Origin: Blastomussa wellsi
Taxonomy: Eukaryota; Cnidaria; Anthozoa; Scleractinia; Plerogyridae
NCBI GenBank assembly: GCA_947652115.1
Contig: OX393570.1
Location: forward strand, 8,938,346 to 9,002,345
Length of the DNA: 64,000 nt
Reading direction: 5' to 3'
Positions 23,597 to 33,863 of this stretch are shown here, one piece after another (the stretch's first letter is position 1; each line of letters opens with the position of its first letter). Under the pieces are notes generated by a model. The model worked only from the letters and a program-made list of their open reading frames with translations, ran no database searches and was not told the DNA's origin. A program made the position numbers and the translations under genes.

Positions 23597-24339
23597 CTTA
23601 AAGTGCCCTAACCCTTCAATTTGTTTTCTTTTGGTAGATTTCCATATCTTTCAAGAACTCATTTTCGAAAATTTTTTTGAGAAATATTGAATCCTTTTTT
23701 TACGAGCACTAGAAGTGAAGGCAGTCTTGTCGATATTTTCACCTATCGTTCGCATTAGTCTCCCACTCGGCCAAATGTGTCCAAATATGGAGCGTGACGT
23801 AAGAAAAGGAGATCGTGCAAAAATATCTGAAGATTCGCGGTAATGCTTCAATTGTAAACAGAGAAAATGGTTGAAAAATGTGTGGTTTTTGGATGCAGCA
23901 ACTCTCGAAATGTAGAGAAAGGAATCAGCATGCATATATAAAATTCCTTCTGATAACGATTTGAGGCCTGAAGCCCGCCGAAGAAGACGACGATGGATAA
24001 AGTTCGTAAAGAGGACATATTTCATGCAAATAATCTTCGATCGCAATATACTTTCAAGGATCCATACTTTCAATGCTTCGTGCTTTGGAATGGTTTCCTT
24101 TTCTTACGTCACAGCTAAGAAAGTGTCAAATATCGGACGCTTCTCATTGGCTCGTTCCTAATGAGCCCACTTTAAGCCCAGCGGGGCTTAAAGCGCGCAA
24201 AAATTTAAAAATTTCAGTAACTTTTAGCGCTCGTAAAAAAAAGGATTCAATATTTCTAAAAAAAATTTCGGAAATGAGTTCTTCACAGATATGGAAATCT
24301 ACCAAAAGAAAACAAATTGAAGGGTTAGGGCACTTTAAG
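23597..24339 (+). mobile_element. TIR DNA element carrying a THAP-domain fragment (P-element-like)
   Basis: Terminal inverted repeats near 115 bp start CTTAAAGTGCCCTAACCC at 23597 and end with the complement at 24339. They continue inwards through TTTGTTTTCTTTTGGTAGAT, TTCCATATCT and GAAATATTGAATCC. The only coding content is a broken THAP zinc finger. THAP domains bind DNA at the N-terminus of P-element and related transposases, so a deleted P-type element fits, though a host THAP exon captured by a MITE is possible. No target-site duplication was clear to me. Confidence 0.7.
23867..24100 (+). pseudogene. THAP-type C2CH zinc finger, frameshifted
   Basis: From ATG 23867: MVEKCVVFGCSNSRN has the first Cys pair (C-x4-C) of a THAP finger and KGISMH follows. 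A TA-repeat expansion in CATATATAAAA brings a stop at 23939-23941. In the next frame the domain continues as KIPSDNDLRP...RRRWIKFVKR, the conserved Pro and Trp region. The distal Cys/His pair is not clear. A non-functional fragment. Confidence 0.65.
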
Positions 24340-25477
24340 GAAACACTCCCTTATTTTTTGTAACATTCGCTGTATTTTTACGTGAATTATCTGCTCCTGT
24401 TATTTGCTAGTGATAAAAATACAAATAACAGTACAGTAAAAACGCTGGTATACGTTTCTGGAGATTTTCGACAGGGGGAGGGGTGGTCTTGAAAGTAAAC
24501 GAGAGGAACATGCTTGTGCTGTTAATGCTATATAACATTCTTCCTTTTTGTCTTTAAAGAGGGCAGGAAGCGTGACAGCGGGATGCTCGCCGATCCTGGG
24601 GTGTACAACAAGCTGGCTAGGAACTCTTTCGACCCATATTGGAATCCTTTGTGCCTGTGAGGACGCGTATCCACTGAGAGTACATCTCCAAGCTCCCTTC
24701 AGAATTGTTGTTCTCACCCAGCAGATGGAAGATTTTAATAATTCAATGAGTGCCGTTCGCTGCTTTGCTTAGAAATGCTATAACATGCGTGTACGGAACA
24801 CCACATCCATTTTTTTTTTTATGTCAACCCTCCAAATAGTTATGAATATTTCTCTTAAATTATCTGCTACTAACAAACCGTGTCAATTAGGAACATCCTT
24901 AATGTTATCTTGTGAAACAAACGATTAACAAACGTTTTTAGCGGGTAGTTGTTCCATTCCGTCTGAACTTACTACAAGTACAACCTGCAATGCAAAGAGA
25001 TGACTGCAAGGAAATGAGGGCCGTCCTGCCGCCTTCTCGCCGCGGCATTCATTGCCATATGGTAAATTAAGTACATCCCTGAGAGAGAAGTATAATTTTT
25101 TTCGTTGTTGTTAGTTTCTGTAAGAGCGATCGATGCGAAGTAATAATTTATTTTACGAGTTTTCGATAATTGTATAGCGTACGTAGGGGACTTCAAATTC
25201 GCATGTCATCGATCATCGCTCTGAAGTTTGAGTTACCGGTAAGTTTAAAACACGGAGCGAAGTAACTTCTGTTTGGAGCGAAGTCACTTCTATGATGGGG
25301 CGATCTAACTCGAAGTGGGAGCGATCGAACTATGGCGATCTGAAAGTTTGTATGGTGCTGTATTATTGAATGAGAAAAACCGTTTGATTACCTTTACAAA
25401 TCGAATCACTGTTGATGTAATAGTGAGTGGAATGGGCTATAGAACTAATGTTATTATTGTGTATTATTTTGCTGCAG
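24340..25477. other. No gene seen
   Basis: Contains an open stretch 24548-24720 on the + strand (SVTAGCSPILGC) bounded by a possible acceptor, but no family or partner exon could be assigned. 25245-25340 has repeated GGAGCGAAGT and GCGATCTAACT motifs, probably repeat-derived. Confidence 0.35.
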
Positions 25478-25574
25478 AGTAAGCGTGGGCAATCGTCCTG
25501 TCCTGGATGCCATACTTCTTTTAATAATCGTTGCGAACCAGAAGTGTGTGGCAACTGCAATTATTTCCTTGTAG
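25478..25574 (+). other. Possible exon with a CxxC...CxxC zinc-finger motif
   Basis: TTTTGCTGCAG precedes 25478 and a possible donor (GTAGTAAGC) follows. The frame between reads KRGQSSCPGCHTSFNN then CEPEVCGNCNYFLV: two Cys pairs (CPGC and CGNC) plus two further Cys, the pattern of a small zinc ribbon. No neighbouring exons or start codon were found. It could be a captured exon, a transposon protein fragment or chance. Confidence 0.35.
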
Positions 25575-26888
25575 TAAGCCAAGTCGGCTAGCAGTTGCAG
25601 ATGTTATTAATGGTAGAAAAAAAAATTATGTTCAAGACAACTGAATCACTTCTTGAGTGATTGTCAATCCTTTGGCAATGTGTAATAGATTCGCGATAGA
25701 TTTGTTGACCAGATTCGCTGTGATCAAATTTTAAAACAGGCAAATGGTTCATAGCCTATACTACCACCATTCCTGTTAGTAAGCTAGTATTTATTTCCAT
25801 ATTTTCGCTGTTTTTTTTTTAATTCCCAGATATAAGAATAATTCTTGAGTTTCACAGCGGAGCTACCGGATTAGTTTTTACGTCTTGTTGAGTTTTGTAA
25901 AGGGTATTTATTGCTTTATTTTTATGAAACGAAATTAAGACGGAATCCACCAGGAAGTACCAGAATAATTAAAATCACATTGCGTTATTTTCTACCCTTA
26001 ATAAAAATAAAAAGAAAAAAGTAATTATCTGTGATAACACCGACAACAATTTCTTATCAGTGCCCGAGAAAATGAATTTTAAAGATCACAAGCTATAGGC
26101 AAAATCTTGCGTGTAGCCATGTTGTAAAATCGTCTTTAAGCGATTCCGTGGAATTAGTGGAACTTCTAAATTTGCTTTCGATGTTTCGTGTTGTTAGAAA
26201 AGATTTCTTTTGATAAGATATTTGAAGTAGTAACACAACAGTTTGCAATAAGGTGTAAATAGGTTTGGTACATAATTTTGTCCAATAAATACTCGAAGTC
26301 CTGGCGGATTCCGTCTTAACTTTTCGATAGAACAATCGAAGTAAATCTTTCTTCTGTTTTCAGTTAACAAAACATTAGTGGCAAATTATCCTTCTAACAA
26401 AAACACTGTTTAATTTTATTTCTTCTTTCATTTGACCTCAGCTTAAAATAAATCTATAACTTCGAGCATTTTTGGCTTTTCTATAGACTCCCTCGTCACT
26501 TTCTAATTTAGTAACGAATCTATATGGCAAACATTGTATCAGAGATGGAACCAAAAATTAAATGAAATGTTTTAATTTTTCAAAGCCTGCGATTTGTGTC
26601 GAACGGCTGCCGTGCAAAATATGTACGTGCATTCTTCATATGTACAGGAATTGCTCCTAGAACATCAAGAGATGGATATCAAGTAAATTGTTTAAGAAAA
26701 AGAGTGACCGTAAATAGTTTTAATCAATTTTTCAAAATCACAAGAACAGAACAAAAGTCAGCCTGACTTTTTCAAGTTGAGATCTCACGCTCCTGGTCAT
26801 ATCAACTGTTTGTAGGTTTCCGTTAGTGTAAACACGTTTTAGAGCTGTTGCATTTTTGGAGTTATACTCGTGACAGGGTCCCTTTAAC
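25575..26888. other. No gene seen
   Basis: AT-rich non-coding sequence with short frames only. No promoter or known repeat recognised. Confidence 0.4.
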
Positions 26889-27246
26889 CCCGGGGAGGGT
26901 ACTCCTCTATATTAGGTATATAGGTATGTGCCGCTCTAAAGGGTATGGTTTTTGAGCCGTTTTGGTCTGAAAACGGGTACTTTTATGGTCTGAAATTGGG
27001 TATGGTTTTGGGGGAACATTTACGAAAGCTTATAAACATATTTTTCTTCTCAGTTACTGGAACGAGTAACTGATGAGAGAGAAAGAGAAATAGATAAAAT
27101 ATATAATTCCAGCTAAATTTTACCTTGTGGGTGTAAAACGGGGGTATATTTTCAAGGCCAGTTCTGAGAATGGGTGTGGAAAATGGCATGTATTGGTTTG
27201 AAATAGGGTAAGGATTTGGCGACCCGGGCGGCACACCCCCACCAAA
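26889..27246. repeat. Dispersed repeat of a type common in coral genomes
   Basis: Starts CCCCGGGGAGGGTACTCC, contains repeated modules GGGTATGGTTTTTGAGCCG, TTGGTCTGAAAACGGGTA, TGGTCTGAAATTGGG and GAAATAGGGTAAGGATTTGG, and ends GGCGGCACACCCCCACC. The ends are complementary G-rich and C-rich tracts. I recall this modular repeat as abundant in stony corals, which supports the taxonomic guess. No coding capacity. Confidence 0.6.
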
Positions 27247-27780
27247 AGTTACAAGACACCGGTTGTTGTTCTTGGAGATGCAAAACAGTTCAGCCCCTTA
27301 TAAACTTATGAAGTTCTAACACAGTCACAATGCCAGATCATTGACGTTATTTTAATCACCAATTCCTGCTTAAAACAACATTCTATTACAGTTCAATTGA
27401 ACTTTTAAAGATCCCAGCAATATTTTCTGGAACTCTTTACACTAGCTTCTGAGGTCCATAGATATAATACCAGATTTCCAACTAATTTTAATATTTTTAG
27501 ACCAAGTATAAGTAACAATTATGGTGCTACTACGTTTTCTTTTGTAGCAGAAGTAAAAAAGCCTTCTTTTAACGGTTTCTATATACAATACAAAATGTAT
27601 CTTTTAAATACTCAATCTGTCTCTTAAGTGTAGTCTGCCCATAGCCTGCTTTTGCTTTTATTATTTAAGTGTTATTAATTTATGTATTTTTTAATGATGT
27701 AACATATGTATTGTATACCTGTGGCAGTAACCAACTCGAAAGCTTATGCTACTTTGGTCACTGCACAAACTTATCTTCGC
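27247..27780. other. Left flank of the tandem array; last 15 bases match the minisatellite
   Basis: No gene. The final bases CAAACTTATCTTCGC (27766-27780), with the next A, are identical to the core of the 28-bp minisatellite that begins at 52057 on the far side of the array. Confidence 0.6.
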
Positions 27781-27962
27781 ATTATCCATCCATCTTGGCT
27801 AGATCATTATATTATCTTTTATACTCGCACAAAACATGGGTTTTTGAATCAGAGCGCGCACAGAATCCTATCTGTATTATAATAGTAGATAGTTAATTCT
27901 AAAGAAATCATTACAAATGTAATATAATGGACAAATAAACAATGGACCAAAGAAACACTCAC

Positions 27963-28077
27963 GATTTTGCCTGGCAGAAAGTTCCAAGGGGTTCCTCTTG
28001 TTTCTTGGGATTGCTCCTTGTACGGCAAGGGCTCCCGAAATAATCAACATCAGGCACAAACTAAACTTCGCCTCCAT
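27963..28077 (-). pseudogene. Exon 1 remnant of the cysteine-rich peptide gene (leftmost copy)
   Basis: Identical in protein to exon 1 of the four complete genes: signal peptide and Lys-Arg site, ending at an intact GTGAGT donor (complement of 27957-27962). Exons 2 and 3 would lie left of the array edge at 27781, where the sequence is unrelated, so the cysteine core is missing. Its promoter also carries the 305-bp insertion. Almost certainly produces no normal peptide. Confidence 0.85.
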
Positions 28078-28892
28078 AGCTTTCTTTACTATAACAGAAA
28101 AACAGGACTTAGGTGAGGAAATCAAATGGTGGAAATTCTTACGATTTGATCCTTGAATGGAGAAGCCCTGTTTGATGTCCTACCTTTCAGTTTCAAACTG
28201 AATATTATTATGACCACGGTCTTTTGACTTGAATTTTGAGAATAAACGTTTGCCACCTGCCACTCCCCCGTAACAAGAGTCAGCTAAAAGCTTTGTATTG
28301 CTTAGCGATAGCAGACCATAGCGCGGCAATTCAACACCAATAGCTCTGGCTCGCTAAAATGTCTTCTTGCCTAACTCAGCATTCGATTTTCAAAATTCTG
28401 CGACGTTGGAAACTCTAGCTCTAAAGACGTTTTCTACGAGGTCAGAAGGCAACTCAAACCTGTTAAGGTGTGGCTCAAAGCTGCTTCAAAATTTCCCAAA
28501 ACGTATTACAAGTAGATATTTTTCTCGGAATTAACAGTTTTCTGATATTTGCGCTGCAATTTAATAACTATAAGAAAGTACAGTCATCAAATAAAAAGAA
28601 CAGGCTATTCAGCATGGTTCAAGGGAACGAAATACGTCGATGCTTTGAAGCGACAACGACAACGACGTTAATGCCGGTTAACGAGTGCTGGAAAATGACC
28701 GGCTCACTCAGGGCTTCAGTACAGAATAAAAATATATCCATGGCTAAAATAAAATACCGACAGCTCTCAGTTTAAAGAAGTTCGTATATTCTCACCTGTC
28801 TCTGTTGAAGCAACCAAAGGTCTTCGGGTACGTGCTGTATCTTGGACGGATGAGATTAACTCCGCTTGCCCTTTGCTTCGATAGCTCTTTAC

Positions 28893-28929
<37 letters not shown>

Positions 28930-28974
28930 ATTTACAATTGCGAGCCGATAGGCGAGCAATTGTAAAGCCCATAC

Positions 28975-29014
<40 letters not shown>

Positions 29015-29197
29015 ACAATAAATTGAATGCAAAGTATTGTTATTCGATTCCATTGTGCTTTGCATTTTAATCAGTAAAGATCTGTATCAAAAGTTAATTC
29101 TACTCTTGATTTGTATTGGGGTTTACAGAGCATTCATGTGACCTAAATAGTACCTTTGCATTGGATCTACTCCTTATGAATTATGAATGAATTTTAC
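28893..29197. mobile_element. 305-bp insertion in the unit 1 promoter, with a hairpin
   Basis: Present only in unit 1. TTTAC occurs once at this site in the other units, but flanks the insert on both sides here, as a 5-base target duplication would. The first 108 bases form a long hairpin: AGATCTGTATGGGC...TTACAATTGC pairs with GCAATTGTAA...GCCCATACAGATC, with ATAAAATAT/AATATTTTAT outside. The rest has no coding content. It separates the TATA-like box from the transcribed exon. The alternative, a TTTAC-mediated loss in the ancestor of units 2-5, is less simple but possible. Confidence 0.65.
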
Positions 29198-32100
29198 AAA
29201 ATCTATTAAATAACCTTAGGGGACAAAACCAAACCTTTTGGGATTGGTCAATACGAATTGTGACAAAATCGTTTGATGAATAGGTACATCCTTGGCTCAT
29301 TCATCCTCGGTGAAAAAGCCTGTGAAACTCACCAGTGACGTGAAACGAAGAACGAACAAGACAACAAAGAACAGAAAAACAATAGCTGAAAAACAAAGAA
29401 ATAAGTCACAGGTTTTGACGTAATATGGCAAAAACTCGGGCTTTGTGCTTCATTGCGGGTTCCAAACAAAGAGAAACAGATGAAATCGCGAGGCTGAAGG
29501 CCGAGTTCTTTTATTGTTTCGAGGTATTCTAAACCCGTGATGAGGCGCGGCACGAAGCCCGAGTTTTTGGTATGCCTTCTTAAATGAACAATAAAAAATT
29601 ATGCAGCGTGATTTTTTCCCTTTTCCACAAAACCAGTTTGCATACGTGATTCATTAGCTGCCGACCACGAGGAAAGAGGGAGAGGCAAATTTTGGTTAGA
29701 CGAACTCGGTATACGAAGAAGAGAATTGCGAGCCAAGAAAGCTATCGTTTATGGAATAGTACATGGTATCCAACTCTGTGTATTTTAGAAATTATTGTCA
29801 TCATTATTTCTGTTTCACGAATTGCTGAAAATCTCATTAAAAATGCAAGTGTTTGATATAGCATCAAAATCCGTATCGGATCTCAGATCAGAACCCTTAA
29901 GATGTGTACGGGTGTTTCATTGGGTATCAAGATAAGCATATCTTATAAGCATGGCCGCTGATGCTGAGGGCTTCAAGAGCGAATTTTGAAAACGGTCACA
30001 GGAAACAGGCCAGAAAATAGTTCACTAAAAAGGTTCTTAGGGTAGAATAAACAAAAAAACGTCGTGTCCGACGATATTTGAAGGATTTATAAATACTTTC
30101 GTATTTGAGACTTGCTAAAACAGGATACCAGCAACCTGCAGTTCTTGCGGTTAAGCACAGACCTGGGTCGTTTTCGCCAATTCTAAGAACCAGAAATTCA
30201 CTATTGTCTTTGAGCTCCTTCTGAATTCCTGTTTTCATTACTTGTCCTTTTTGCCTTCTCGTCCCCATGGCCCATTTCGCTTCTTTTAGCCAGCGGAGCC
30301 TTGGCACGAAAAACAAAGGGATCTGGGCACAAAAGATTTTCCAAAAAATTGGAATTTTTTCATTGGCTGTTTTAGATCAAAGAAATCTTAAACGCAAGCC
30401 GGTCTCAATTTTGCAGCACACAACATGTGGAAACATCAATATTTTATACATGAAGTCCGGAAGTCCTAGAATCTACGACTGGAAATCCCATTCGTCTCCA
30501 GGGCCCTTCGTTTCTCGTGTCAAGGCTCCGCCGGCTAAGAGAAACGAAAATGCCTCTTTGGTGAAGAGCCTAAAGGGCTAGGGGTAAAATGGGAACTGGG
30601 ACTTACTTTGATCATCAAAATGTAAATTCTCTTTACTCGCTCCATCATTACGTCAAAAGCTCGTGCTTGCTGTGTTCTATTGGAAATCCTTGAATCTGAT
30701 TGGTTCTCCGACTGTTTTCTATTTAAACAATAAGAGTGTTTCTGACGAGGAACTATTGGTTGATAGTTGCCCTGCGGAAACTTGATGTTCTTAAAACTCA
30801 TATTTGAGGGCAAATATCCTAGGTTTAAAAACATCAAATTTTCTAGGGGAAACTATCAGACCGATAGTTCCAAGACAAAAACACTTTATTGTCTTCATTG
30901 TTCACCACTAAATTTTCTTACAAGCACGCCCATTAAAAAGAGAGCTTTTGAATTATTTAGTATTTATTATAACTTATTTTGGACGAATGACTGGAGGCAA
31001 ACAAATTTAAACTAGAAAAGAAGCATCCTAAATCAAAACCAGACAAGACATGGTCTAAATACCCGCTTGTTATATATAGGTATATAGTTTAATTTGATGT
31101 TCTTAAGGTAGTTGGTACCCAATGTACAACTTTTGCTCCGAATCAAACTTAATCAGAAGTAACCACCATCATGCAACTTGTTGCCATCAATGATGACAAA
31201 CACAATGATGTTTGGGTCTCTTATTGCCATGGAAATGGTACAAGCTCTGGTCAAGTGTCCCAGTGGGTGCTTTTCTTTTTACCGTAACTGAGAAAAAACA
31301 CCAATTCATTCAGAAAAGAAACTATTTTTAGAAATCATGTTTACAGTGGTCTATGCAATGAACTAGAATGGTTGGCTGGCATTCAATACTTGCAGAGAAT
31401 AAAATCTAAACAGTTGCAAATTGCAAAAACAGGCATTTCTGGCCAATACCCAGTACCAGTGTTTTGCCTGATGTGGCAAAAGAATTTGCCAGACAAGCAT
31501 CATCTTAGTTCATTGCATAGAGTGTTCATCAACATTCAGCCTGAGCCCCAGAAAGCTGGAGAAGTTTAAAGCATGGAAAAATGAAAATGCTACTATTTAC
31601 CTTTTCCATGCACATGTGAACATTTGAAACTACACAGGGTTGTGAAAAACATTCCCAGGGCTAGGTCTTGTCATTTCTGTAAGAAATTCTGCTGCAGAAG
31701 TTTTTGTCTTGCATTGAAATAATGGAGGAAAATAGATGGCAGCACTGTGCTCTTTCTCAGAAAAGGAAGACAAGATATTGCAGAAAAACTACATACCAGC
31801 TGCAAAACAATACATGGATTTCATGCAAATCCTACCTGACAAGCAAACAGTATTCGTTTAACTCAGTCGTTTAATCACAGAGCAAACATTACAAAGCAAC
31901 TCTTCTGCTTCCAACTCAAATGAAACGTTCGGCCAAAAATATCAAGCAAGAGCTTATTAATAGCTCCTTTTCAACCAAGCAGCCAGCTGGCAGGAATCTG
32001 ACCGCATTGCATCCTGGGAAATTAGACGGTTCTTTGAGCGGGAAACACCCACCTCAAACCAATTTCATGTTTTTTTTTTACAAGTCTCTGACCAGGCTTC

Positions 32101-32634
32101 AATGACACACTAAAAGTTTTCCAGCCACTTCAACCCTCCAGTGAAACTTTCATATTTGCCAGTTGAAGCCTGGCGAGACAAGGCTCATTTGCTTTTTGGC
32201 CCCTTGTCCATGAGCAACAAACTGGCAGTAGCTGTCGTCGAGCATCTGGTCCAAGCCCAGTTTGTCGCATTCACAGTGCCAATAAACATTTCTTTGGAAT
32301 TGGCAAGGTTTAAGCCATCTCAGCTCTTGATGATGAGCTCCGGCACCAGCAAATGTTCCAAAACAATGAAATTTGGTGCAATTTTTTCCCCAAATTACAT
32401 CAATTCTGCCCACGATTCTGCCGAGCAGAAAGCAAATGAGCCGAGTATGGTCACGTGACCAGTCCCTCAGACCAGTCCCTCAACCAAAACATTTGCCGAA
32501 AACAGAGCCTTTATTTTGAGAAGTCAATGACGTTGCATCTCTTTCCAATCGAGTCTATTTGACGTACTTTTCTGTCCTCCTTGCTGCTTTAATAAACGGT
32601 GGAGGCAAAACAAATGTTTTTGAATGATTCAGCC

Positions 32635-32644
32635 TTTATTTATT
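32635..32644 (-). terminator. Polyadenylation signal of peptide gene copy 1
   Basis: AATAAATAAA on the minus strand (double overlapping signal), about 160 bases beyond the stop at 32804. The same signal recurs at 38112-38121, 43589-43598 and 49066-49075 behind the other three complete copies. Confidence 0.65.
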
Positions 32645-32803
32645 CCGTAGTTACATTTTTTAAAATTTTCGTTAACTGTTTTAAGAACTGTGCAGTAACT
32701 ACCCGCATTTATTCAATAACTTCCTTGGCCCTTCTTTTACCAACTGATCATTCTGTCACTGAGTTAAGGCTGACAATCCATTGACGAGACATCATTGCCG
32801 CCG

Positions 32804-33863
32804 TCATTTTCTGTAAAAGGAAAAGAGAACTTGTTGTTATGAAGGGTTACCCGCCAGTGTTATAAGCAGATTTCAAAGAAGAGTCCTTTATCTCTTAAAA
32901 TGCCTCGGTAAGAATTTCGGCCGGCCTACGACCCTGACAAAATAATTATGAATTATGAAAGCGAAAGAACAGACACGGAGGTACGGGCTGGGAGACGGGA
33001 CAGTTTTGTTTAATATATATATTTAGCGAACTTTTGTCGTCGTATTTCCGTCCCCTTTATAATAATTCCCGTATTTCCGTTCCCGTAATAATATTTCCCG
33101 TATTTCCGTTGGTGTAGTTTTACTGACGGGCATACAGTCACGTCAACGTCATTGTCACTTTGATGTATTCCCTAAATTCATACCCGTTCATTGAGCAGCA
33201 GCAAAGAAACTCAGGGATGCCACAGTTGAGTGGGGGGCAGAGATAAAAGCCTCCAGCGCAGGGAGAAAACGAATTGGTACAGTATCCGGCATTATCCATA
33301 CATTCTGTAAAGAAGAAAAGGTCGTTAGTTTGTTAGCCACCAAGGTGTCTATCGCCATTACAGAAGTACGAACGACGGAAAATTTTCGTCAAAATATAGG
33401 GGGTACGAATTTCGACTAACGTGCCCAATAATTTGAACATCAAAGGTATATCATTGTTTTAAGAAAAGCGCAAAAGCTTGTGTGCAAAATCAAAGTATTT
33501 TACGTTGTCAGAATAGTCATGTTAATTATTTCTGGGACAACCCGTATAACTATTACAGCTAGTCTGATTATCCATCCATCTTGGCTAGATCATTATATTA
33601 TCTTTTATACTCGCACAAAACATGGGTTTTTGAATCAGAGCGCGCACAGAATCCTATCTGTATTATAATAGTAGATAGTTAATTCTAAAGAAATCATTAC
33701 AAATGTAATATAATGGACAAATAAACAATGGACCAAAGAAACACTCACGATTTTGCCTGGCAGAAAGTTCCAAGGGGTTCCTCTTGTTTCTTGGGATTGC
33801 TCCTTGTACGGCAAGGGCTCCCGAAATAATCAACATCAGGCACAAACTAAACTTCGCCTCCAT
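32804..33863 (-). CDS. Secreted eight-cysteine peptide precursor, complete copy 1
   Basis: Coding exons on the minus strand: 33863-33749, 33304-33184 and 32810-32804. Introns are GT-AG (donors GTGAGT and GTATGA, acceptors TCTTTACAG and CTTTTACAG). The product is 80 residues: signal peptide (KFSLCLMLIISGALAVQG), short propeptide with Lys-Arg at 27-28, then a cysteine core with spacing C-x6-C-x6-C-x6-C-x4-C-x6-CCC (residues 40-75), which allows four disulfides. It ends Gly-Lys-stop, as in precursors trimmed and amidated at the C terminus. If the second intron is retained, the frame stops instead at 33138. A non-coding 5' exon is predicted near 34582-34655 (donor GACAG/GTGAGA) joining 33874. Intron 2 holds three copies of a block with CCCGTATTTCCGTT. 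The layout recalls coral small cysteine-rich peptides, some reported neurotoxic. Family membership and function are unproven. Confidence 0.75.

Larger units (their letters stand above)
27781..33566. repeat. Array unit 1 (5,786 bp, with an extra insertion)
   Basis: Holds the truncated exon 1 copy (27963-28077), the insertion 28893-29197, the spacer, and the 3' exons of the first complete gene (32804-33304). Unlike units 2-4 it has AAGCACG at about 30921 and a longer T run near 32069. The spacer 29240-32600 shows only short frames with no recognisable protein. Confidence 0.9.

Noticed and set aside
24548..24720. Possible exon with SVTAGCSPILGC on the + strand
   Set aside because: An acceptor-like AG precedes it and CAG follows, but no donor GT, no family and no partner exon. 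Other frames look equally plausible.
29329..32458. Recurring 60-106-codon frames in every array unit (for example KMSGSPRIYDW-like and NELEWLAGIQYLQ-like segments)
   Set aside because: They are copied because the unit is copied, not because they are conserved. Overlapping frames on both strands, no signal, domain or splice-consistent extension.
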